This document shows, one piece after another, positions 9,414 to 17,474 of a stretch of DNA of 58,943 nt. The translations under genes and the position numbers were made by a program. Where the stretch lies: positions 120,678 to 179,620 of the forward strand of contig VRUI01000001.1 in the NCBI GenBank assembly GCA_019456225.1, written 5' to 3'. How positions within the stretch are numbered: the stretch's first letter is position 1; every line of letters starts with the position of its first letter. This DNA comes from Planctomycetota bacterium. GTDB lineage: Bacteria > Planctomycetota > Phycisphaerae > Sedimentisphaerales > Anaerohalosphaeraceae. The notes under the pieces are model-generated. The model saw only the letters and a list, made by a program, of their open reading frames with translations, did not search any database and was not told where the DNA came from.

Positions 9414-9456
9414 GGGGGAAAGGGAAAACGTCACAAGCCCTTTTCCCCGCTTTTCT
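9414..9456 (+). terminator. Intrinsic terminator of the small-gene cassette
   Basis: GGGGGAAAGGG (9414-9424) pairs with CCCTTTTCCCC (9438-9448), followed by GCTTTTCT. It lies seven bases after the stop of the zinc-ribbon gene and closes the 7740-9407 unit. Confidence 0.75.
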
Positions 9457-9595
9457 AATGCCCGCCCCGATCCCTCTGGAAAAGAATCCAGACCAAAAAC
9501 ACAAAAATCCCTATTTTTTCTGTAACGTTCCCTATATAATCGCGTCTATATTGGTAGTAGAATGAAATTATTCAATTAAAGTGAAGGGTTATACT

Positions 9596-9835
9596 ATGAG
9601 TAAAGATGACGAAAAGATGATGCTTTACATTAACGTCACGTGGGTGAAAGCTTTTTTGAAGTTATTTGTCACCGTGATAATTCCCTACAATCTTGCTATA
9701 CTTCTATTATATAAACTCTCCGTGCTCTCCGATCCCCGTGTAGCATTTAACGGCTTTTCTATGTTTGGCACATTTGCGATAGCCTTTGCTTGGAACATTA
9801 TCCGCGGACGCAAAGCAGCTAATAAAGAAAAATAG
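9596..9835 (+). CDS. Small membrane protein
   Basis: 79 residues from the ATG at 9596, which has GAAGGG eight bases upstream; an in-frame GTG at 9581 is a less likely start. Two transmembrane helices are visible, about residues 16-40 and 48-68, with a charged N-terminus (MSKDDEKMM) and a basic C-terminal tail (RGRKAANKEK), so both ends probably face the cytoplasm. No family is recognised. A TATAAT-like hexamer at 9536-9541 may be its -10 element. It sits alone between the cassette terminator and the leftward zinc-ribbon gene. Confidence 0.65.
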   Translation: MSKDDEKMMLYINVTWVKAFLKLFVTVIIPYNLAILLLYKLSVLSDPRVAFNGFSMFGTFAIAFAWNIIRGRKAANKEK

Positions 9836-9852
9836 AGCATAGCATAGGAGCC

Positions 9853-10377
9853 TTACAATCCCCCCAACCGCAAAGCCTGAGTTACAGAAAGAGAATCAAT
9901 GTCCACATTGTCAATATGCCCGAAAACCCGATCATATTTATGGCTCTCCTGGCATGACTGATATGTCAGATCGTAACATTGACGACACCCAAACACAGAA
10001 CCACCAGGAGGCAAAAACAATTTAGTAACCCGATTACCACAATAAACCCCATCCTTAACAGCCGGACACAAGAACCAATACCGAACCCCGCCATAGTTAC
10101 AAGCCGCGGAAAATAATTCTATCTTTTGTCTACTGGTAACAAAACCCCCGATTTCAAGCTCCAAATGGGTTGTGTTACCGTTACCACCTATAACAGTTTG
10201 AATTTTTATCTCGCCAACCTTCTCCCCAAACGCATTAGTCCAGATGATCACACCAGATTTATCACCCGCAAAGAAACCATAATCGTTGAGACTCTTGGCG
10301 CTGATTGACATGCATTGCTCAACAGAAGTCTTACGCAGATACAGATCAGCCCAATCTCCACTACCAAAGCCACCCAT
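9853..10377 (-). CDS. Zinc-ribbon protein of the MGGFGSG family (unknown function)
   Basis: 174 residues starting MGGFGSGDWADLYLRKT, with AGGAG eight bases before the ATG. It has a beta-rich middle and a C-terminal zinc ribbon made of LCPAV, then VYCGNRV and VFGCRQCYDLTYQS, ending in a SCQESHKYDR segment. From family memory, proteins opening MGGFGSG and carrying CRxCxDLTYxSxQES are common on plasmids, phages and islands but uncharacterised. The zinc ribbon suggests nucleic-acid or partner binding. It supports the view that 6070-11702 is an acquired island. Confidence 0.85.
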   Translation of the reverse strand: MGGFGSGDWADLYLRKTSVEQCMSISAKSLNDYGFFAGDKSGVIIWTNAFGEKVGEIKIQTVIGGNGNTTHLELEIGGFVTSRQKIELFSAACNYGGVRYWFLCPAVKDGVYCGNRVTKLFLPPGGSVFGCRQCYDLTYQSCQESHKYDRVFGHIDNVDIDSLSVTQALRLGGL

Positions 10378-10409
10378 GATATTTCTCCTAAATAATTAAC
10401 TCAGATACC

Positions 10410-10679
10410 TTATTCTCCACTTCTTGCTGTAACAGATCCCACCAAAGTTTGAATAGTCTGCTTAATATGTTCCGGAAGTTTATCCCATGAGTTTATAATT
10501 TCAATCAATTCTGACGGCAGGGCGGTAGTGGAGTTTTCTTCAATTTTGCAGTCTTTGTAAGCTGGTTTGTAAGCATCTATAGCACCTTGCTCTAAGTCTT
10601 TATCTGTGCAGTCTTTATGTTTTCTGCGCTGCGGTTGCTGTAACCGTGTCCACCCGGTGTCGGGTATTTTTATTTTCAC
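10410..10679 (-). CDS. Possible hypothetical protein; resembles a recombinase C-terminal tail
   Basis: A low-confidence ORF of about 89 residues from a GTG at 10679 (a longer version starts at 10709, inside the divergent gene). Neither start has a ribosome-binding site. The tail ELIEIINSWDKLPEHIKQTI resembles the SWxxLPxHIK segment I associate with the extreme C-termini of planctomycete site-specific recombinases. It may therefore be a leftover of an integrase whose catalytic part is gone, or an unrelated small protein. No catalytic Arg-His-Arg-Tyr set is present. Confidence 0.4.
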   Translation of the reverse strand: MKIKIPDTGWTRLQQPQRRKHKDCTDKDLEQGAIDAYKPAYKDCKIEENSTTALPSELIEIINSWDKLPEHIKQTIQTLVGSVTARSGE

Positions 10680-10691
10680 GGAGAGACAATC

Positions 10692-11702
10692 ATGAAGATA
10701 AGAGGGCAAAACAGCAATGGTGTACGGCAGGCAGCTAACCGGGTTAATTTTATCACTAAGGGTAAATACTCAGCGGCTTTATGGGCGATGGGCCTTTATG
10801 AGCGGTTGGGGCTAAGGCGTAATATTCACATTCGCAGGCTTCATTACCATGCTCTTTTGCAGGATGGTTTAAAGCTCCCTTCGGGAAAGGCGTACCGAAA
10901 TACTGTCTGTGATTATGAATATCTAAAAAGGGCGTTTGACCAGGCCAGGCTTTTCGGTTTTGTCCCTTACGATATTTTTTCCGATACCCGCGGATTTTCG
11001 GATTTTCGTTTTTCTGTCGGTAAAGGTTTGGGCGGTTGTAATAAAGCACGGAACCAATTACTAAAACAAATGATCGAGCAGACGTGCAGACGTCACATGT
11101 CAAATATGCTGGCTCGCATTGCTCCCGTTCATGTTGAAGTATGGCTGGAACAAACCACCGCCGCCGATATAGTGGCCCCGCTCGCCGAAAAGTACCATTT
11201 GAACATTGTCGCAAGCCATCAAGATATTTCGCTTACAAATATCTGGCGGTTTGTCCGGCGAGTCGGCAATACTTCAAGGCCCGTGCGAATTTTGTACATC
11301 TGCGATTTCGATCCCCGGGCCATATCCGCCGCCACCGACAATCTAAAAGCAGTAATGTCTCAATACGGTCTATTGCGATCGGTCGATGTGAAAATCATAA
11401 AACTGGCATTGGGCCGCCGCGAGTGCAGGAAATACGATCTGCCTTCTGTGCCCCAGCCCGGCACGTCAACAAACCTTCCTACAGAATTGCATGCTCTGGA
11501 AGTTGCAGTGCCTGGATTTCTGTCCGCGTTGGTCGACAGGCATATTAATCAGTATTACGATTACAGGCTTTTAACAGACGCCGCAAAGCAAACAAATGAC
11601 TCAATCAGCAGGCTAATGGTGCAAATAAACAGCATGATAGATGAAAATTCAAATATCTACGAAATAATTGACCGAATTAAGTCCAGAGTTCCCGGAAATT
11701 AG
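10692..11702 (+). CDS. Toprim-like (topoisomerase VI A / Spo11-like) protein
   Basis: 336 residues; the ATG at 10692 has GGAG eight bases upstream. The N-terminal half holds a winged-helix-like region (IRRLHYHAL, YRNTVCDYEYLKRAFDQARL). The second half matches a Toprim fold: VEVWLEQ with the conserved Glu (about residue 155), then ILYICDFDP with the Asp-x-Asp pair (about 206-208) that binds Mg2+, and a closing LHALEVAVPGFLSALVD like the ExDAL region of related proteins. The strand-breaking Tyr of true Spo11 is not evident. Related stand-alone proteins occur on mobile elements with unknown roles (family memory). It is the last gene of the island before asd. Confidence 0.75.
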   Translation: MKIRGQNSNGVRQAANRVNFITKGKYSAALWAMGLYERLGLRRNIHIRRLHYHALLQDGLKLPSGKAYRNTVCDYEYLKRAFDQARLFGFVPYDIFSDTRGFSDFRFSVGKGLGGCNKARNQLLKQMIEQTCRRHMSNMLARIAPVHVEVWLEQTTAADIVAPLAEKYHLNIVASHQDISLTNIWRFVRRVGNTSRPVRILYICDFDPRAISAATDNLKAVMSQYGLLRSVDVKIIKLALGRRECRKYDLPSVPQPGTSTNLPTELHALEVAVPGFLSALVDRHINQYYDYRLLTDAAKQTNDSISRLMVQINSMIDENSNIYEIIDRIKSRVPGN

Positions 11703-11716
11703 CATCTGGAAATATA

Positions 11717-11745
11717 TTGCATTTTGCCGAATGATTTGGTATATT
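11717..11745 (+). promoter_or_regulatory. Putative sigma-70 promoter for asd-truA
   Basis: TTGCAT (11717-11722), a 17-base spacer and TATATT (11740-11745) lie 55 bp upstream of the asd start, directly after the island's last stop codon. Confidence 0.5.
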
Positions 11746-11800
11746 GATTCGTTCGTAAAAAAGTAAAAAATTGACTTTAATTATGGAGTTTTAACTCAAA

Positions 11801-12802
11801 ATGGGCAAGAACATTGCAATTGCAGGCGTAACCGGTGCTGTTGGTCAGGAATTTTTGCGGATTCTTGAGCAGCGAGATTTTCCTTTTGATTCACTCAAGA
11901 TGCTGGCGTCAAGCCGTTCAGCCGGCAAGAAGATCATGTTTAAGGGCGCAGAGTATACAGTCGAGGAAATGACAAAGGATAGCTTCGCCGGTGTCGATAT
12001 CGCATTGTTCTCAGCTGGCGGCGGCAGGAGTAAAGAGTTCGCCCCGGCCGCAGTAGAGGCAGGCGCCATCGTCGTCGATAACTCGTCGGCATTCCGCATG
12101 GACCCGGAAGTTCCTCTTGTCGTCCCAGAGGTCAACCCCGAGGCCATCGCAGAAAATAAGGGCATTATCGCCAATCCGAACTGCTCGACGATCATCGCAA
12201 ACGTTCCGGTTTGGCCATTGCACAAAGCCAACCCCGTCAAGCGTATGATAATCAGCACATACCAGGCAGCATCGGGTGCCGGACAAGCCGCTATGGATGA
12301 GCTTGCCCTCCAGGCCCGCGAAATACTTGACGGCAAAGAGCCTACCATCAGTGCGTTGGGTTACCAGCTTGCGTTTAATGTCTACAACCACGATTCGCCG
12401 CTTTGCGACAACGGGTATAACGAAGAAGAGATGAAGATGGTCAATGAGACCCGCAAGATCTTCAGCTGTCCCGATATCGCTATTACATGTACATGTGTTC
12501 GGGTTTGCGTTTTCCGCGCACATTGCGAAAGCATAAACCTGGAATTCGAAAATCCGATCACCCCCGAGCAGGTTCGTGAGCTTCTTTCGACCGCTCCGGG
12601 CGTTACCGTTATGGATGACCGCGAAAACAACCGCCATCCGATGCCTATCGACGCCAGCGACAAAGACGACGTTTACGTCGGCAGAATCCGACAGGATGAG
12701 TCCATCGGCGACAACCGCGGAATTAACCTATGGGTAGCAGGCGACCAGATCAGAAAAGGCGCCGCCCTGAACGCGGTCCAGATCGCAGAGAAGCTCCTGT
12801 AA
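11801..12802 (+). CDS. asd: Aspartate-semialdehyde dehydrogenase
   Basis: 333 residues, the normal family length. It reduces aspartyl-4-phosphate to aspartate semialdehyde with NADPH, the branch point to lysine/diaminopimelate, threonine and methionine, in the cytoplasm. The N-terminal nucleotide-binding motif GVTGAVGQEFL is at about residues 9-19, the active-site Cys lies in NPNCSTI (about residue 129) and the catalytic His in FRAHCESI. The usual CVRVPV segment reads CVRVCV here, adding Cys residues near the active site, which is unusual but leaves the core intact. GGAG lies 13 bases upstream of the ATG. truA follows after 21 bp, so they are probably cotranscribed. Confidence 0.96.
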   Translation: MGKNIAIAGVTGAVGQEFLRILEQRDFPFDSLKMLASSRSAGKKIMFKGAEYTVEEMTKDSFAGVDIALFSAGGGRSKEFAPAAVEAGAIVVDNSSAFRMDPEVPLVVPEVNPEAIAENKGIIANPNCSTIIANVPVWPLHKANPVKRMIISTYQAASGAGQAAMDELALQAREILDGKEPTISALGYQLAFNVYNHDSPLCDNGYNEEEMKMVNETRKIFSCPDIAITCTCVRVCVFRAHCESINLEFENPITPEQVRELLSTAPGVTVMDDRENNRHPMPIDASDKDDVYVGRIRQDESIGDNRGINLWVAGDQIRKGAALNAVQIAEKLL

Positions 12803-12823
12803 CTAATCAATAATCAATTGAAA

Positions 12824-13564
12824 ATGTCGTTACGAAATATCAAAATGACTATCTGCTATGACGGCAGCGGCTACCACGGCTGGCAGGTACAGCCAAATGG
12901 CGATACTGTCCAGCAGCAGGTCGAACAAGCACTGCATAGTCTTACAGGACAAGATATAAAGGTCACCGGGTCCTCTCGCACTGATGCCGGAGTCAGCGCG
13001 TTAGGCCAGGTGGCTTCTTTTTTTATAGACTCTCCCATCCCGACAGCAAATCTCGCAAAGGCACTCAACTCCTGGCTGCCCCGCGATATAGCCATCGCCG
13101 AAGCGATCGAAGTAGACAAGACGTTCAACGCCATCGCAAGCACAAAGAGCAAGCATTACCGATATACCCTATGCACATCAAAAACCCCGCCGGTACTAAA
13201 GATAAAACAATGCTGGCATTACGGTTACGATCTTGATACTGAGTTGATGAACGCCGCCGCTAAATTGCTGATAGGCGAAAAAGATTTTAAATCCTTCGCC
13301 TCGGCATCCGACGAACGCAAGTCATCGACAAGAACAGTAACCCGCTGCGAAGTAACACAAGCCTCCGACGAAATATACCTTGACATAGAAGGCAACGGGT
13401 TCCTCTACAACATGGTAAGAAACATAATGGGAACCCTCGTAGAGGTAGGCAGGGCGAGATGGCAACCCGAAAATATCACAGAGATCCTAAAAGCAAAAGA
13501 CAGAACAAAAGCAGCAAAACTAGCCCCAGCAGCAGGCCTATGCCTAATGCGGATCGATTATTAG
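12824..13564 (+). CDS. truA: tRNA pseudouridine synthase A
   Basis: 246 residues from the ATG at 12824 (an in-frame TTG lies at 12818). It isomerises uridine to pseudouridine at positions 38-40 of the tRNA anticodon arm. The opening RNIKMTICYDGSGYHGWQVQ and the catalytic-Asp motif SSRTDAGVSALGQ (Asp about residue 55) are diagnostic, and the C-terminal FLYNMVRNIMGTLVEVG segment is intact. The gene follows asd closely and has no promoter of its own that I can see. The 3' end becomes A-rich and codon use drifts slightly, but the frame is intact to the TAG at 13562. Confidence 0.95.
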   Translation: MSLRNIKMTICYDGSGYHGWQVQPNGDTVQQQVEQALHSLTGQDIKVTGSSRTDAGVSALGQVASFFIDSPIPTANLAKALNSWLPRDIAIAEAIEVDKTFNAIASTKSKHYRYTLCTSKTPPVLKIKQCWHYGYDLDTELMNAAAKLLIGEKDFKSFASASDERKSSTRTVTRCEVTQASDEIYLDIEGNGFLYNMVRNIMGTLVEVGRARWQPENITEILKAKDRTKAAKLAPAAGLCLMRIDY

Positions 13565-14044
13565 ATTTCTTTTTGAAACAAAAGCGCGAGAGCGCAAGCT
13601 CTCCGAATAGGGATTTTGTGTTGTATCGTCAATCTAAGCCGCAATTCGGGCAGTTCACGCTGTCTCGCTCCTGTTGGCGTCCGAGGAGGCAAGCAAAAAC
13701 CGTGGATTTCACTTTCCAATCGACTCGAAAAATGATCATATTAAGGTGTCCAATAACCAATGATATGAAATTTATTCCTGCGTATATCATATTTCATTCT
13801 TAAACCAAGTATTTCTTTTTGTTTTGTCGAGTAGATAATGCAGACGTCAGCTTTTCGGTCTCCAATAGGCCATATAGGATAAGCGCAAGGCGGTTTTTCG
13901 TATAGAAAATTTCAGATTTTTGTGAAAATATTGTGTATGATGCAAAAAAGGGGCCGGCCTTTATTGGATATTGGGTGTTCCTTGTTCATTATTGGATATT
14001 CAAAGGAACTGTCCAGGATGAACGAAATGTTCCGACTGGCGTGC
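13565..14044. other. Non-coding spacer after truA
   Basis: This 480-bp convergent spacer (truA on plus, a kinase operon on minus) contains one copy of a short stem-loop repeat at 13584-13609 and no convincing gene. Two possible frames cross it without start signals or domain content. I see no clear T-run terminator for either side. Confidence 0.5.
13584..13609. repeat. REP-like stem-loop, shared with 53276-53301
   Basis: The 26 bases begin GCGCGAGAGCGCAAG and differ from 53276-53301 at three positions. Inside, GAGAGC and GCTCTC close a GCAA tetraloop perfectly. The second site lies within the 3' end of a coding sequence, so this is a dispersed repeat family and not a terminator specific to truA. 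Confidence 0.65.
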
Positions 14045-16264
14045 TTACTTGCTTGCCCCGACAGGCTCTTCTTCTGCCTTTTGTTTTTCCGCAGTGACCT
14101 TCGGAAGTACAAAATTGAAGCAGCATCCATGACCCGGTACGGAATCTACCCACAGGCTGCCTTCGTGCATATCTATCAGTTCCCTGGTGATTGCAAGTCC
14201 GAGGCCTGTTCCGTGTTCCTGTGTTTCCCTGGGTTTGTTTACCTGGACAAATCGGTCGAAAACCTTTTCGATCTCATCTTTGCTCAGCCCCGGTCCATCG
14301 TCGTCGACACTGAATTTGATCTGGTCGTCTTCGTCGGTCACAGAAACTTCGATATGCCCGTTGACCAGCACAAATTTTATCGCGTTTCCGACAAGGTTGG
14401 TCAGTACCTGGGCGATCCTGTCACGGTCGGCGTTTATGATCGCATCGTTGGCGCAGGTGTTGATCGTCAGTTCGATCCCTTTGTTATCAGCAAGGGCGGT
14501 CATCGGGGTTACGATCTCATCGACAAGTTCGTTAAGCGAAAACTCGGTCAAGTCAAGTTTCATCGCCCCGGCTTCGATCTTTGAAATATCGAGAAAATCG
14601 TTTATGATTCTGGCAAGACGATCGATACTGTCATCGGCCATCTTGAGCGACTGGTAGAGTTTCTTGCTTACCTTGCCCAGTGCACCGGCCATCGCGTTAG
14701 AGACGATGTTCTTAAAAATGCAAAGCGGCGTTCGCAGTTCGTGCGAGACGGTGGTTACGAACTGATTTTTCATTCTGTCGTGTTCCTGAAGAGTCTGGTT
14801 TGTGGCTGTCAGCTCTCTTTCGACATTTTTTATTGCGGTAATGTCGGACGCATAGAGATTGACATAGTCGGCGTCTTCGGTGGATGCGAGGGTGACCGAA
14901 TAAATTTTCTTTCCGCATTCAATTTCGATGGTCTCGTGTGTTCCGGTTCCTTTGATCTCGGCGATCTTGTCTGTGATCACTTTCGGTGCGGTATCTCCTA
15001 CCTTGATCTCCCATTGGAGCAAAAGCTGCTTGGCAGTCTTGTTAGCGTATAGAACCTTGCCATCTGAACTGACTCTCAGAACCGGGTTGGGGTCTTCTGC
15101 GGGAAATTTCGCCAGGCTGCGAACCTGTTCTTCTATCTTGCGATACTCCGTCATATCCATCAGCAGGGCGTCAAAAAGCACATCTCCGTTTTCGAGTTTT
15201 TCAGGTCTGCCTACCCCCTGAAAGAGTCTTTCGTCGTCGCTTACATTTACCGAACCCCACCATTCCCATGGAGTCATCTGCCGGGCTGAAAGTACAAGTG
15301 CTTCGTGAAATGCGCGGCGATCGGATTCGCTTAACAGATCAAGCAGCATGGCGGAATCTTTGCAAAGGTTCTGCGGGTCGATCCCGAATAATTCCCTGCT
15401 GGACTCGCTGACAAAAGGAAACTCGACGGTGCCGTCATCATGCATGAGAAGCTGAAAAACCAGACCGGGCACATTTGCGACCATCTTCTGGTATTTTGAC
15501 TCGCTGATTTTTAAAGCCTCCTCGACTTCTTTGCGTTCGGTTATGTCCTCTACAAGCCCTTCGAAACCGATGACTTTGCCGTCTATGTCATGTCTGGGGA
15601 TTATCGTATCGCGAATCCACCTAAGTGATCCGTCGCGTTTTTTGATCTTCAACTCAATGGGCCCGGATTCATCGCCTGCGATAATCCTCTCGATCGCTGT
15701 TTTTGCTATTGGCCTGTGCTCCGATACAACCATCGTCAGCCACAAACTCCTGTCGGTGATTATATCTTCATGGCTATAACCGGTAACGGATACGCACCCG
15801 TGGCTGTGATGTTTCCAGACGATCTGACCGTCGATAATATCTGCCGAATATGTGTAGCTTGTTATAGATGCAAGACGCCTGTATTGTTCGAGGCCTTCGA
15901 TGAGAGTTTCTACAAGAACTTCATTTTCGCAGGGTTTTGAAAGAAATCGAAATATCCCTCCCTCGTTGACGGCCTTGACCGCTACGTCCATGTCCCCGTA
16001 ACCTGTGAGCATTACGCAAACAGTATCAGGGCTGATTGACCCGACTTGCCTTAAAAACTCAAGGCCGTCCATTTCTTCCATGCGAAGGTCCGAAACGACA
16101 ACTGCATAAGGGCCCGATAGAACCATCAGTTCCAGACCTTGACGGCCTGTCAGTGCAGTATCGATTTCAAACTGTCCGCGAAGTTGTCTTCGGATACCGT
16201 CAAGTATTGCCTGTTCGTCGTCGACAAACAGGATCTTTCTGCTGATATCATCAGGCATATTCAT
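14045..16264 (-). CDS. Response regulator-PAS-histidine kinase
   Basis: 739 residues. Order: receiver (about 10-125, Asp 59 in VVSDLRM), a PAS domain with PAC-type tail (about 135-255; IELKIKKRDGSLRWIRD), a second PAS (about 260-375), a third shorter PAS (about 380-480), HisKA (VSHELRTPLCIF, His about 508) and HATPase_c ([14 protein letters not shown]). No transmembrane helix is present, so it is cytoplasmic. It is the last gene of a minus-strand operon and its start overlaps the stop of the REC-HDOD gene by 14 bp. With a receiver at the front it probably takes phosphate from the first kinase of the operon (17467-18348). The final output is not in the window. Confidence 0.92.
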   Translation of the reverse strand: MNMPDDISRKILFVDDEQAILDGIRRQLRGQFEIDTALTGRQGLELMVLSGPYAVVVSDLRMEEMDGLEFLRQVGSISPDTVCVMLTGYGDMDVAVKAVNEGGIFRFLSKPCENEVLVETLIEGLEQYRRLASITSYTYSADIIDGQIVWKHHSHGCVSVTGYSHEDIITDRSLWLTMVVSEHRPIAKTAIERIIAGDESGPIELKIKKRDGSLRWIRDTIIPRHDIDGKVIGFEGLVEDITERKEVEEALKISESKYQKMVANVPGLVFQLLMHDDGTVEFPFVSESSRELFGIDPQNLCKDSAMLLDLLSESDRRAFHEALVLSARQMTPWEWWGSVNVSDDERLFQGVGRPEKLENGDVLFDALLMDMTEYRKIEEQVRSLAKFPAEDPNPVLRVSSDGKVLYANKTAKQLLLQWEIKVGDTAPKVITDKIAEIKGTGTHETIEIECGKKIYSVTLASTEDADYVNLYASDITAIKNVERELTATNQTLQEHDRMKNQFVTTVSHELRTPLCIFKNIVSNAMAGALGKVSKKLYQSLKMADDSIDRLARIINDFLDISKIEAGAMKLDLTEFSLNELVDEIVTPMTALADNKGIELTINTCANDAIINADRDRIAQVLTNLVGNAIKFVLVNGHIEVSVTDEDDQIKFSVDDDGPGLSKDEIEKVFDRFVQVNKPRETQEHGTGLGLAITRELIDMHEGSLWVDSVPGHGCCFNFVLPKVTAEKQKAEEEPVGASK

Positions 16265-17474
16265 GTTCCTCTGCCTCGGTGGGGATGAGTACTCTTTGCC
16301 ATTCGGGTAATTGCTCGGTTAATTCAAGCGTTTCGAGAATACTCATATCTATTTCTTCGGACCATCCGGTGCTAAGATAGCTGCAGAACTGATGGTCGAT
16401 GGCGTTTGCCAGGTAAACCGCCGTCGCAATTGAAAAACCATCCTTGATGCACTCGGCCGGTTCGTGGTGGAACGTCGCTGCTTCAATAATATCGTTGCCA
16501 AGTCCCCAGAGATTGAGGAGGCAACCTCCGAGTTCGGCGTGGGTGAGGTCAATCGTTTCGCGTTCTATTTCGTGACAGGGTCTTTTTTCCACGCGGGAGA
16601 GCCTTATAATTTCAGCTAGCTCGTAATCAAACTCAGAGATAAGGATCATCTTGCCGGTATCATGGAGAATTCCAGCCATCATTGCGGTTTCCTGCTGTTG
16701 GTCGGTCATTTTTTGAGTTTTGCATATTGACCTGGCCAGCGCACCAACCCTGACGCAATGCTCCTGCAGGCCTGAAACACAAAACTCCTCGACTTTTTCT
16801 TCAGGTAGCGTCGAAAAGACACCATCTGTAAGCGCCAGCGCTTTAATCGCTTTTATACCAAGATAAACTGAAGCTCGCACGGGGTCGGATATTTTTGTGG
16901 AAGGTCCGTAAAATGCGGAATTTACGATTTGCAGAATTTTTGCCGACATTCCGATGTCGCGCGAGATTACCTGTCCTACATCCCTGCTTGTGCACCGCGG
17001 GTCTTCGATCATATCCAGGACCTTCTTGTAAGCTGCCGGCATTGCAGGCAGCGATCTTAGTGAAGGCAGGACCTTTGCGACTTTCTGCGAACGTATTCGA
17101 TCGCGGATGGCGAAAGACCTTGACAGCTGAGTCATAAGCTGTTCCGAGTCGCAAGGTTTTGCAATAAACTGATGTGCGCATGAAACAGCTTTTCCGTACA
17201 TAGGCTGCTCGCTGCATCCGCTGAGCATGAGCCTGGTAGCGTCGGGGTGACGGGTGCGAACGATCTCGAGCAGTTCAACGCCGCCCATATCTGCCATACG
17301 CAGGTCCGAAACGATAATGTCAAATGTTTTTTTATCCATAGCCGAAAGTGCGGAAGATCCATTTTGATGAAAATCCATTTCCCACTCGCCGTTCATCTTA
17401 TGCAGCAGACGCCTTAAGCCATCAAGAACTTCTTCGTCATCGTCGACAAAAATAATACGTTTAACCTCACTCAT
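16251..17474 (-). CDS. Response regulator with HDOD output domain
   Basis: 407 residues from the ATG at 17474, which follows GAAGGGAAAAC; a longer frame to 17555 lacks a start signal and would run into the kinase gene. A receiver domain (Asp 57 in IIVSDLRM) is followed by an HDOD domain (about 135-340; LPSLRSLPAMPAAYKKVL, ISRDIGMSAKILQIVNSAFYG, GILHDTGKMIL). HDOD domains resemble HD phosphohydrolases but often lack full metal-binding sets; here an HD pair (LHDTGK) remains. They commonly link two-component input to cyclic-di-GMP, motility or stress signalling. Overlaps with both neighbours (8 bp upstream, 14 bp downstream) show a tightly coupled operon. Confidence 0.9.
   Translation of the reverse strand: MSEVKRIIFVDDDEEVLDGLRRLLHKMNGEWEMDFHQNGSSALSAMDKKTFDIIVSDLRMADMGGVELLEIVRTRHPDATRLMLSGCSEQPMYGKAVSCAHQFIAKPCDSEQLMTQLSRSFAIRDRIRSQKVAKVLPSLRSLPAMPAAYKKVLDMIEDPRCTSRDVGQVISRDIGMSAKILQIVNSAFYGPSTKISDPVRASVYLGIKAIKALALTDGVFSTLPEEKVEEFCVSGLQEHCVRVGALARSICKTQKMTDQQQETAMMAGILHDTGKMILISEFDYELAEIIRLSRVEKRPCHEIERETIDLTHAELGGCLLNLWGLGNDIIEAATFHHEPAECIKDGFSIATAVYLANAIDHQFCSYLSTGWSEEIDMSILETLELTEQLPEWQRVLIPTEAEEHEYA

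Noticed and set aside
13459-13803. 114-residue plus-strand ORF overlapping the truA end
   Set aside because: It shares 105 bp with truA in another frame, has no start signal, and crosses a dispersed repeat.
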